Shown: positions 43,416 through 53,300 of the stretch, one piece after another
Layout: the number at the start of each line of letters is the position of its first letter
Numbering within the stretch: position 1 is the stretch's first letter
Origin: Pelecanus crispus
Lineage: Eukaryota > Chordata > Aves > Pelecaniformes > Pelecanidae
Assembly: GCF_030463565.1 (NCBI RefSeq)
Contig: NC_134660.1
Location: forward strand, 3,361,501 to 3,425,500
DNA length: 64,000 nucleotides
Direction of reading: 5' to 3'
Notes under the pieces: generated by a model
Database searches by the model: none
What the model was told of the DNA's origin: nothing
What the model saw: the letters and a program-made list of their open reading frames with translations, nothing else
Position numbers and translations under genes: made by a program

Positions 43416-43713
43416 GCCTGCCCGGCCCCGCCCCGCCCCGCCCCGCCGCCGTCACGCCGAGCGCGGCCAATAGCGACGCGGCGCTCCCGCTGCCCCGCGA
43501 GGGACGGGCCCTGACGACCAATCAGCGCGGCCGCCCCGCGCTCGTCACGGCTCGCGGCGGCGCGGGGGGGCTGCCCCGTGTCGGCTGTTCCCGGACGGCA
43601 CCGCCTCCCGCCGCGCGGCGGCGCTGGGGAGGGGGCGGCCCGGCGCGGCGGGGGGGGCGGCAGCTGCCGGGAACGGCCGTGCGGGAAACCCAGCTGAGTT
43701 CCGGGCAGCGCCC

Positions 43714-43721
43714 TGACGTCA
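43714..43721. promoter_or_regulatory. STAT3: CRE in the STAT3 promoter
   Basis: A full TGACGTCA palindrome, seven bases from TTCCGGGCA (43699-43707), which differs from a TTCCNNGAA-type STAT site at one base. The pairing matches the described mammalian STAT3 promoter layout. Confidence 0.6.
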
Positions 43722-44021
43722 CCGCGCGGCCGGCGGCCGCCGCCACCGCCTCTTAAAGGGGCAGCGCCTGCCTGGGCGGGCCCGGTGCTCCACGCCGGGG
43801 GCCCGGCAGCGACCCCGCGTGGGATAACGCGCCTCGGCCCCGCGCGGGGCAAGGGGGCCGGCAGCGACCCCGCGTGGGGCAACGGGCCCCGGTCCTGCGT
43901 GGGGCCCCGGCCCCGCCTGGGTGCGTCCCCCCCGACAGCGGCCACCCCACGCCCCTCGCCGGTCCCCGCGGCCCGGCCGGCGCCACGAACAGGCCGCACG
44001 CTGGTGCTTTACAAAAGAGAC

Positions 44022-44027
44022 TTTATT
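44022..44027 (-). terminator. CAVIN1: Poly(A) signal, probable CAVIN1 distal 3' end
   Basis: TTTATT is AATAAA on the gene strand, in an A/T-rich stretch inside GC-rich DNA and followed on that strand by a T/G-containing tail. The only upstream same-strand gene is CAVIN1, so this is its likely distal end, giving a 3' UTR of about 2.7 kb. A proximal site near 45150-45180 (AATATA/TATAAA variants followed by a T-rich stretch) is an alternative. Confidence 0.55.
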
Positions 44028-44278
44028 GGTTGCGCTGCTCGCGGGAACGCTCGGGGGCTCGTCCGGGCTCCCGGCCCCGCGCTGGGCGGCTGCACCCAGC
44101 CGGCCCGGGGGGCTTCGTGCCCTCGGTGGCCGCTGCCCCGACCCCGCTGCTCTGTGGGACGAAACACCTACGTGAAAACCGCCCGTGGGCCCGCGAGAGG
44201 CTCGGGGGGGTGGGGGTGGAAAGGCCACCCGCGGGCTGGGGGCCCACGCTGGGCTGGGAACCGCTGACCTGCCCGACC

Positions 44279-44880
44279 CTGCAGGCAGGAGGCCTGGCAG
44301 GACCACAGGCAGCAGGCAGGAGGCCCGGCAGGACCCGCAGGCAGGAGGCCCGGCAGGACCACAGGGAGCAGGCAGGAGGCCTGGCAGGACCACAGGCAGC
44401 AGGCAGGAGGCCTGGCAGGACCACAGGCAGGAGGCCTGGCAGGACCCACAGGCAGGAGGCAGGAGGCCTGGCAGGACCACAGGGAGCAGGCAGGAGGCCC
44501 GGCAGGACCCGCAGGCAGGAGGCCCGGCAGGACCACAGGGAGCAGGCAGGAGGCCTGGCAGGACCACAGGCAGCAGGCAGGAGGCCTGGCAGGACCACAG
44601 GCAGGAGGCCTGGCAGGACCCACAGGCAGGAGGCAGGAGGCCTGGCAGGACCACAGGGAGCAGGCAGGAGGCCTGGCAGGACCACAGGCAGGAGGCCCGG
44701 CAGGACCCGCAGGCAGGAGGCAGGAGGCCTGGCAGGACCACAGGGAGCAGGCAGGAGGCCCGGCAGGACCCGCAGGCAGCAGGCAGGAGGCCTGGCAGGA
44801 CCACAGGCAGGAGGCCCGGCAGGACCTGCAGGCAGGAGGCCTGGCAGGACCACAGGCAGCAGGCAGGACCACGGGCGGCC
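44279..44880. repeat. GCAGGAGGCCTGGCAGGACC minisatellite with 174-bp higher-order unit
   Basis: About twenty variant units of 24-35 bp are built from GGCAGGAGGCCYGGCAGGACC plus CACAGGCAGCA, CACAGGGAGCA or CGCAGGC tails. Two consecutive 174-bp blocks, 44321-44494 and 44495-44668, appear identical base for base, showing recent block duplication; the remainder is a rearranged third block. The plus strand is nearly free of T, so all six frames stay open without encoding anything recognisable. It probably lies in the CAVIN1 3' UTR, about 0.6 kb from the STAT3 promoter. Confidence 0.95.
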
Positions 44881-46733
44881 AAGAGCCAGCGCCCGGTGTC
44901 CCCGAGCACAGGGGCAGGGCCCCCTCCCTGCCCGACCGGGAGCCTCGGGGCCGCTGGTGTCCCCGGTGCTGGCCGCCACACGGGACTGGCACGGGCGCGC
45001 CTTCACCTTCTCCGGGGACGGCGGCTGCGGCAGCGCGGCCCTAGGGAGGCATCACCCGGGCGCCGGCGCAGGCCCCGGCAGCGCAAGTGCCGGGACAGGA
45101 GCCTGGGGCCGGGGACAGGCTGGGTGCGCTAGACAATAAGAAGGAAAATAATTCTTAGAGGAAAAGCAAGTTTATATATTCAGTTATGTTAGCAACAGCA
45201 GCCCTCCCTGCTGCCTGGGGGGAGTGGGCTGGGGAGGAAAGCGACGGCGCTCACGGGGATGGGCTGAGCTGATGGGGATGAGCACGACCAGGTCCCTCCC
45301 TTGCCTGCCCGCCGGGATCAGCCTCCCCAGGCACACCTGCGGCTCCCCGGGCGAAGCAGCCGAGGCGCGCAGCCTCCTGCCTTGCTGCCCGCTCCTGCGG
45401 GGCCAGGTCATGCTGTGGCGGTGGCTGCCTGCGTGAGAGCCGGAGCCCCAGGCTGAGCCAGGTCAGTGCTCTCAAGCTGCGGCGTGCTATCCTAGCGCTG
45501 CCTTGCTGCAGGGGACAGGGAGTGAAGCTGCAGAAAGCGGGAAACGGGGAGGAAAGCGCAGGATGTGGGCACGAGCCAGAGCTGTGCTGGGACCCCTGGA
45601 GAAAGCAGATGCTCAGAAATACTCAAGGTCTGGTGCTGGACCGGTGTCAAGGCCACTCTCTGGTAGTCAAGAGCCTCACGTGGCATCAGCGCATCCCATA
45701 TCCCTGTGAAAACAAGCTGCAGCCGGTGGCGGCTGCTCCGGCACTGCCGCCCGCACGTCCCCTATCCCCGGGCAGCGAGGGCGTACCTCGCTGCCTGCTG
45801 CCGCCACCCCTGCAGGTGCGGAGGGACCAGATCCAGCACCCCACCTCCGCGGTGCTCCGTGCCCCAGCGAGGATGCGCCCACGGCCGCTGTGCCTCTGGC
45901 AGCCGGATTCGTAACCCGGGCAGGGGAGCGTGTGGCCGCGTGTGGCCCACGCTGCTCGTGCCACGGCTCCAGGGCTGTCACAGTGACGGCCCCAGCGCAG
46001 CGGGGAGGAGCAGCGGGCCCGGCATTCCCAGCTGCAGGGTGGCTTTGCGGCAAAGACATCGTAGGCACTGCCACGTAATCCAGTCCTCGGGAGGGCAGAG
46101 AGGAGCAGACCCGCCTGCCTGCTATGCGGCTGGCTCAGCTTCGCCCGTGCTCTGCCCATCAACAGGACTTGCTCAGCTCTTCCCTCCCGTGCGCCGGGTG
46201 CGTCACAGCTCCTCTGCTCCCCCGAAGGGGCGGCCAGCTTGCGTGCTGGGAGTCTTTCCGCCCGCGGGGATGGCCGCGCGGCCTGGCACAGGGAGCTGGG
46301 GTGGCGTGGGCCAGGGGGCTGCTTGGCTTTCTTGACACCAGGTCTTTGCTTATGGAGGACACTTGAGCTTTCCAGGTGTACGGCCGTTATCTTGGTTTTA
46401 GCACTCTCCAGCTGGGCAGGGTCCCCATCACTCAAAGCCCGTCTTCAGGTCCGGTGCTAGAAGGCTCTCACGCAGCCTGCGGCAGGAATGGTCTCCAAGG
46501 GTGATTTAACAGTGTAAGAAAAACAGTCCCGTGTTCCTAATATTTCTCTGTGCTAAAACTAAAATATAAAATACACCTTGTCCTAGCAGGCAGGGGATTG
46601 GCGTCGGCTCTGCAGGGTAGTAAAGATGCATTGTGTAGATTTCCCCTGGGGCACCAGGGCAGAGAGAGATCTCGAAATGTGAATGATTACATGTTCAGCC
46701 GTCGTCCACAACCCTTCCGCGCTGCAGCCTCTC

Positions 46734-47399
46734 CTACTCGCTGTCGCTCTTGTCCACCAGTACCGCGTCGGACTCCTCCGTGATCTCCAGCAGTGTGTGC
46801 ATGTCAGGGCTCTCCCCACGCAGCAGATCCGAGTTTTCTCCCTCCTCTCCACCAACCTCCACCAGCTCCGCGGCTTTCACTTCCACCTCGCCTTCTCTTA
46901 TTTTCTTGACGTGGAAAGTGAAGGGTGGCACTTTGTAGACGGCTGTCTTGGACCTGGCATAGATGGTGTGGTCGGGGGTGAAAGACTTCCTCAGCTTGTC
47001 CCGAGACGTCTTTATCTTCTCTCTCCTTTCGTTAGTCACAATCTTGGTGCCCAGTTTATTCATCCTCTTCTCCAGATTGTGGCGGGTCTTCTCCAAGTTG
47101 TGGCGGGTCTTCTCCAGGTTCTCCTTGGTCTTTAGCTTAGTCTTCTCCATCTTCTCCTTTGAGAATGCCTTCTTAAAGTCATCCACTCTTTTCATGCCGC
47201 TCCTTTTGATGCGCTCTGCCCGTGATTCTTCGATAATCTCTTCAATCTCCACCTCTTCATCCGAGGAGAGCTGGACGTGGTCCTCCTCTGCATGGTCCTC
47301 ACCCACAGGCACCTCCTCGCCCTCGCCTTCCTTCTCTAGCTTTTCACCCTCCTTCAGAGACTTGCTGATGCTCAGTTTAGACGGGAGCTTCACTTCATC
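46734..47399 (-). CDS. CAVIN1: CAVIN1 exon 2: DR2, HR2 and C-terminal region
   Basis: Residues 141-361. An acidic disordered stretch (EGEGEEVPVGEDHAEEDH) leads to SSDEEVEIEEIIEESRAERI, the basic RSGMKRVDDFKKAFSKEKME, and the HR2 coiled coil with two exact NLEKTRH heptads. Then come RDKLRKSFTPDH, the conserved YARSKTAVYKVPPFTFHVKK and the acidic end ITEESDAVLVDKSDSE. The acceptor is TTGCAG before 47399; the stop is TAG at 46736-46734. Confidence 0.96.
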   Translation of the reverse strand, partial: DEVKLPSKLSISKSLKEGEKLEKEGEGEEVPVGEDHAEEDHVQLSSDEEVEIEEIIEESRAERIKRSGMKRVDDFKKAFSKEKMEKTKLKTKENLEKTRHNLEKTRHNLEKRMNKLGTKIVTNERREKIKTSRDKLRKSFTPDHTIYARSKTAVYKVPPFTFHVKKIREGEVEVKAAELVEVGGEEGENSDLLRGESPDMHTLLEITEESDAVLVDKSDSE

Positions 47400-50300
47400 C
47401 TGCAAGACACAGAGCGGAGCCAGTGAGACACACACGCCCAGCCTCTACCGCCTCGGCAGCCAGCCCCACCCCGCCCGGCAGTGCCGCAGAGCAGGAGCAC
47501 AGCTACGATTCATGTGATTCATGGCTAAACCAACCCAGGCGACGTCAGGCCCGGGCTCATCCTCCCTTAGCGCACCTGATAAATTACTGTAAAGAGGATC
47601 TGCTCTACCCGCAGCAGCTTAGGGCTCTGCTGTGTTTAAGCGCAGGTATACCAGCTCTGCTCACTCTGGGCTGGTTCCAAACCCCTCCGTGACTCCAGCA
47701 GTGCAGGAAGAGGCAGGCCAGCACTGAAACTGGAGACTTTTCCCTTCCTCCCGTGCCCCTGTCACAGTCGCGACCCCTCCAGTTTCATCTTCATCCCAGG
47801 ACCTGGCCATCGCACGAGCCCGCTCTTGGCCCCAGAAAAGCCCCCGCCCGCACCCTGCCATGGAGGGGTGCAGGGAACCCGCTTGAGCCATGCGGTGCCC
47901 CATTGCTCCCCAGCGCCTGCCCAGAGCCCGGCCCAGCCCCTCCAGCCCACGGCGTTTCAGCTTCCTTCCCATGGGTGGGTCTTCTCTCAGTAAGACCACT
48001 GGCCACCCCCAGCTCTCCGGCTGGGCCAGGGTCGGGCCCGCGGTGGCCACGGGCACAGCGCAGCACTGGGCTGCAGATGGCAGCAGGGTCCAGAGCTGCA
48101 AGTCTGGCCACGCTGCCCTGGCCTGGCTGACCCCGGTCTGCGCTCAGACTTTCCCAAGGCCTGCAGGATCCAGATGTGGGGCTGGGACATCTCTTGGGAT
48201 GCAGCAGGCTGCCCTGTTTTTCCCATTTCTCTGCTGGGGAAGAAGTTAGGGAATTTGTCTGAGCTCGTATCTGAAGATGGCAGAGGCAGCGGCCCTGACT
48301 CACACAGCTAGGTCTGCAAGGTTACGCTGTCTCTCCTCGGGACAGGGGGTGAATTCATTCAGCTTCTCCACTCTCCCGGGTCAGCCAAGTTTCTGATCCC
48401 AGTGGCAGAGGACAAGCATGTGCCCAGGAGAGGGGCACAGGTCTGGAGTGGGATTGGTTTTCATCTGAGCAGCACATAGCGTGCGTCCCTGCTGCAATGA
48501 ATCACCTCTCTGTTCCCAGGACAGGCTGGAAATAGCCCATCACTGTACAAAGCGTCACAGCTGCAGGGCTGCAACCCACGGCTCAGAAATTTATTGCCCA
48601 AGTGGTTTTAATCTACGGAGCTGGACAAGAGAGGCGTGGAGCTGCCGAGACAAGCACTGTCTGAAAGGCAGCAGCAGCCGAAAGGCAGCATGTGGAACAG
48701 GCACGGAGAGTGGAGCTGCTGGGCTGAGATTTGGAGAAAAGCCTGGGCAGCAGGATGGCCGGGCGCCATTCCCAGCCCCAGGGCAGACAGGAGCCGAACA
48801 GAGCAAGGACGGGGGATCCCGGTCCAACACTGGCAGGAACAGGGCCCAGTGAAATCAAGGGGCAGACCCCAAGGTACCCCAGGCCCGAGTGCTTGAAGCG
48901 CATGGCAAACGCCGGCAGCGACTCGCCTTCTGCCGGCTCAGGGATGCTGGGAGCAGAGATGCCCCATGTCCCAGGAGGGTGAATTTGCCGTGGCATTTCC
49001 TGTGCAAGGCTGCACGCTCCGCATGTCACGTTTGCACAGCAGCAGCCACTGCACCAACGCAGCCGCAAGCTAATGAGCTACGCAGATGTCAAGAGCCAGG
49101 ACACTCGTGACGGTCAAACCACCAAAACAGCTGCTGAGGCCCAGCCCCAAAGAGCTGCGCCGACTCTTCTTCTGCACAGGTTTCTCTGGCGCTGCCGTGG
49201 CAGAGATCGTCCCGATCCCTTGCGCAGCACCAGAAGGGACGGCGTGTTTGCACGCCCGCGCCCCGAGCGCTCTCCCAATGCTGCATTGACGCGCTGCTGC
49301 TCCGGCTGCCCAAGGTCACTGCCACGCTGCCGCTCCAGCCGGAGCCCCTGGACGGAGGCAGGCCAGGACGCTCCCTCTGCAGACACGGGGCTGCTCAGCT
49401 TGGCCAGCTATGCTGTCCCCAGCTCTTCCTTCCCTTATACCACTTGAGAACTGACATAAGCTTATTGAATACGTGACTCCAGCACAGCTTCACCTGGAAA
49501 AACTTTGTGAACAATGAAAAGTCAGCTCCGTGGAGTGCTGGGATTAGTGAAGGCAACACGGGCTGCAGTGTCTGCAGTCAAAATGCAGAGCCTGCCAGAG
49601 CGCGGGTTTTGTTCTGGGTTTTATTCAGAGCAGAGAGCTGTGCTGGGCAAAGCTCTTCACCCTCCGGATCACAGCTCAGGTCCCAAATATTTTCTGGAGA
49701 TTAAGGTGAAGTGGCCAACATATGTTTTCTTCATTTGATTAGCCATTTCAGGAGAAAACAATACACATGCTCTCCAGAGGGTCAGGTCGGTCCAGAACAA
49801 ATCCACATCACTGGGAAGGCAGGGATCCTGTTCTCCACAACAACACCTGCTGGAACAATCCCAGAGACTCCCGGGGACCCTGCCCTGCTGAGCCAAGAAC
49901 ATCAGGAACTCCATCCACTTCCTTCCCTCGAGTCAACACAATGAGCCAGAACAAAGGCATCCCCCTCTCGCCTGGCACGACTGTCACTGGAAACAGGCCA
50001 TATCCTGCAAACTCAGATACTTATCAGCCCCTCGTTAGCTCCAGAACATGTGTGTGCAGAAAGAAACACCACCTCAAAAACTCCATGTCTGCCACATAAA
50101 CAACAGCCTTTCCTCATGTTACACCAGCAAATCCACCTTCTGACTGAATTTTCTGATGTGGCTGAATGGGCTGCACCAGCAACACACCCAGCCGACCTTG
50201 GCAGCATCCCGCAACTCTTTCCTCGCAACCGCGAAGACGCGGCCAGCAGCAGCTCCTGGTACACGGGACAGCTGGAGCAACCCTGTTAGGGTGACGGTGC

Positions 50301-53300
50301 GGCCCTCTGTAATCCCCGCCACTTAATCCTGAGAACAGCAATTGCCCGGGTGTTTGATCCGAACTCCCACAGACTGCACTTCTGTACAGACCCACACTTC
50401 TGCTGTCCCGTGCACCGTCCCCGCAGGCAGCTGCCCTAGGCCCAGCCCAGCGGTGCTCATGGACTTGGGGCTCTGCTCACACCTCTTTCAGGAGGTACCC
50501 TCGTTGGTCACAGAGGCAAAGCGGGAACAAAGCTATTCCCATTAGTAAGGATGCCTACAGTCCCAACCTCCCCCCTTGAGACTGTTGCCTAGAGCTTTTC
50601 TCCAGATGCACTTGGGAAACTTTTGCAGTCTTCACTCGTCCCCTTTCCCGCAGGGCCAGGGTGACGGGGGTGACATGCCTGCCACCGGGCCATCAGGCCA
50701 GCCAAGGGCCCCCAGACAGTGCATTTCTCTTTCCTATGCCTGGTATAATTCCTGCATTTTTTTCCCCTGACTCTTCTTCAATCTGATTGCTTATCCGAGC
50801 CGTAGATAACCAGCTGGAGGACAGCTGGTGGATTTTCAGCACTGTGTGCCGTGGGTCACTGTCCTGATTCAAAGCCCACCTGCACCTAGAGAGCATTCCT
50901 GCTGCTTTAGCAGGCTCTGGCTTCTGCACAGGACAGCTGGTGCGAGAACAACCAACAGCTCTGGCACGTCTTAATGGGGACGAGTACGTTGCTGCTGAGC
51001 ATCCCTCGCGTGTAGCTCCCCACCTGCACCCAGGCGCTGCCCAAATGCCAGCAAGGGCCTCCTCCTCCCTGCTCGAGAGGTGTTTCTCCCGTGGGGAAGG
51101 GGAGCTGCCCAGTGTGGGCAGAACGTGCCTGCGGACACAGCCGCGTCTGCCTGCGGTGGAGGACCATGGGACCTCGCTGGAACAATCAAGAACCATCCCG
51201 GGTCTATGGGTGGCTGCTACATAAATCCCTGCTCTGGGCAAGGCACCATGGTCTGTGTACTTTATTTCACTCATGACTCATCTAGATGAGCCACATTTTT
51301 AACACCAGGCATTCCAACTACTCTATTTTTACTGGGAAAACACTGACCCTTGAAGTGGGCGAGTCCAAAATCCTGGGTCTTGGCATCCCTGCCTGTTGGG
51401 GTGTTCAAACCCTGGCTCCCAGTCAGCGAACGCAAACCAGTTCTGTTCTCTAAGACAGCTTGAATCCAACTGGCACAAAGACAGCAGGTAAACAAGATTT
51501 CTCAGAAGATTTTTATACCAGCAGAAGAAAAATCTTCCTGCCCTGTGCACAAAGCACAGCTACGCCCAGCAGGACAGGCGGCATCTGCGTGCGTGCTGGG
51601 ACTGAGCTCGCTGCCATCTGATGTGCTTCACAGAAAGCTTCAGCTGCGATTCAAGTTCTACTTTTACCCATTTACAGAGTGCCACCCCCTAGCCCGTTTC
51701 ACAATCTGACGCGTACAGCTGTGCCGTCCCTTCGGCACAACCTCCCCGGGGAAGCGGTTTACTTCGGGAAGCTCCCTCCCGCTGGCAGAGCCGACGGGAC
51801 TGGCAGCCCGATGGCCTGCAGACCTTGTGGGTGCCCGGAGGGGCCCCGGCGCCCGTACCCAGCATCGAAGGCAGCTGGCTGCCAGCTGACGGGGTGCTGG
51901 GCTGCTCTGTGTTCTTCCTGCTTCAAACAATTCACCGGGCGGACTGGCCTCTGCCTTGCTCTGCTAAGTGGGCTTTTTATCTAATGTTGTTTTCAAGCCC
52001 GAGTTCCCTTGCAGTGAGTCACCCAGGCAGCCCCGTATGGTCATGTACACACCGCCTGGTTGCTACAACACATGTAAACACTTCCCCTGTCATATAAAAG
52101 GCCAATGAGACACAAAGCTGAGCTACATTCCCAGCCTAGCAGAGCTCTTCAAGCACTGCAGAATCACCAGCAAGTCTGGGGAACATTCCCAAAATGCGAG
52201 AAGGGCTCCTGGATTGCTCTTGAAGAGGCTCTTATTGTCAGCATGTAAAAAAGAGAGTCCCAGAACTCCCAGCCATTCTGATCTCCTGTTTGAAGGTTTA
52301 ATGGAGTAATTTTCACACGCTCATGCTAATCACATCTGTAATTCATTTCGTTCAGTTATTTTTACACAACTGCAACAGCACAAAAAGTTGAGTTTGGTTG
52401 ACATGCAGCTGTAACATGCAGAATATGACCAGCTCACATCCCCAGGCTCTGCCATGACCAAAAAGGGCTGATCTGATCCCGGCTGCTGCTGGGTGAGCTG
52501 GAGCTTGCTGCACCTCCTGCACCGTGCTAGCCCTTCCTCTGCCCACCCAGGGCAGATCAGACAAGCTCTGGCCTGGGGGAGGCTGAGGGAGGATTAAAAG
52601 CATCTGGGCAGAAGACAGCCTTCCAGGTCAGATCGAGCCCTGCCAGAGAAGAAAAAGTTCTGCGCTCCCATTGCCACGATAACTGTTTTGCTCTGCCAGT
52701 CCTTAGAGGATGCTTTTCTGCGCTGACCTTCCATCAGTGTCACGGGAAGGAGGATTCAGTTATTCCTGAGTAACAGCAACACACCTGATAAGCACCCACA
52801 GCCTAGCAGAGCTCAGGGATGTAAAGATGCCCTGCGCAGAAAAGAGGAGGGCTGTGCTTGCTTCTCCAGTGCCTTGTTGGAACAGGCTTGTTCTGTGGAG
52901 ATTATAATTGCTATCAGACTCTCTTGCTATATCACAAAAAACTGCCTTTTTTAAAAATCTTGCCACTCTCCTTGAAAAGGAGAAATTTTCCCTGGCAGCT
53001 TCCCCCAGAGACCCTGATTCCCGGGCTGAGTTCACCTTTGCCTGGCTCCCGGGGCAGTGCTGTCCATCGACGGACGTGGCCGTTCCTACCGGGCAGCACC
53101 GCATGCACCACTGGGTGACCCCCGCAAAGTCCAGACAGCTGGAGCTTAGGGTATGTTCTCCAGTAGCCACACAATAAGAGGAAGGCTAACAGGGCACTGT
53201 GCTGTTACCAGCGGCCCCTGTGGCATGAGATAAGCGTTAGACAAACAGCAGTTAAAGTCACCACCAGCTCCAGTCTGGGTGTAGGAGCCTAGCTCCTGGA

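Larger units (their letters stand above)
44005..46733 (-). other. CAVIN1: CAVIN1 3' untranslated region (inferred extent)
   Basis: Runs from the TAG at 46734-46736 to the AATAAA at 44022-44027, with a possible early end near 45150. It contains a 0.6 kb minisatellite at 44279-44880. No independent gene is seen; open frames over the minisatellite reflect a T-poor repeat. Confidence 0.5.

Noticed and set aside
43874-45139. 421-codon plus-strand frame and 420-, 327- and 274-codon frames on both strands over the minisatellite
   Set aside because: The repeat is nearly T-free on the plus strand, so all frames stay open. The products are simple repeats of the DNA unit, with no start context or splice evidence.
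48178-48205. Possible third copy of the STAT3 intron inverted repeat (GCTGGGACATCTC)
   Set aside because: Only about 13 bases match before the similarity ends, consistent with chance in GC-rich DNA.
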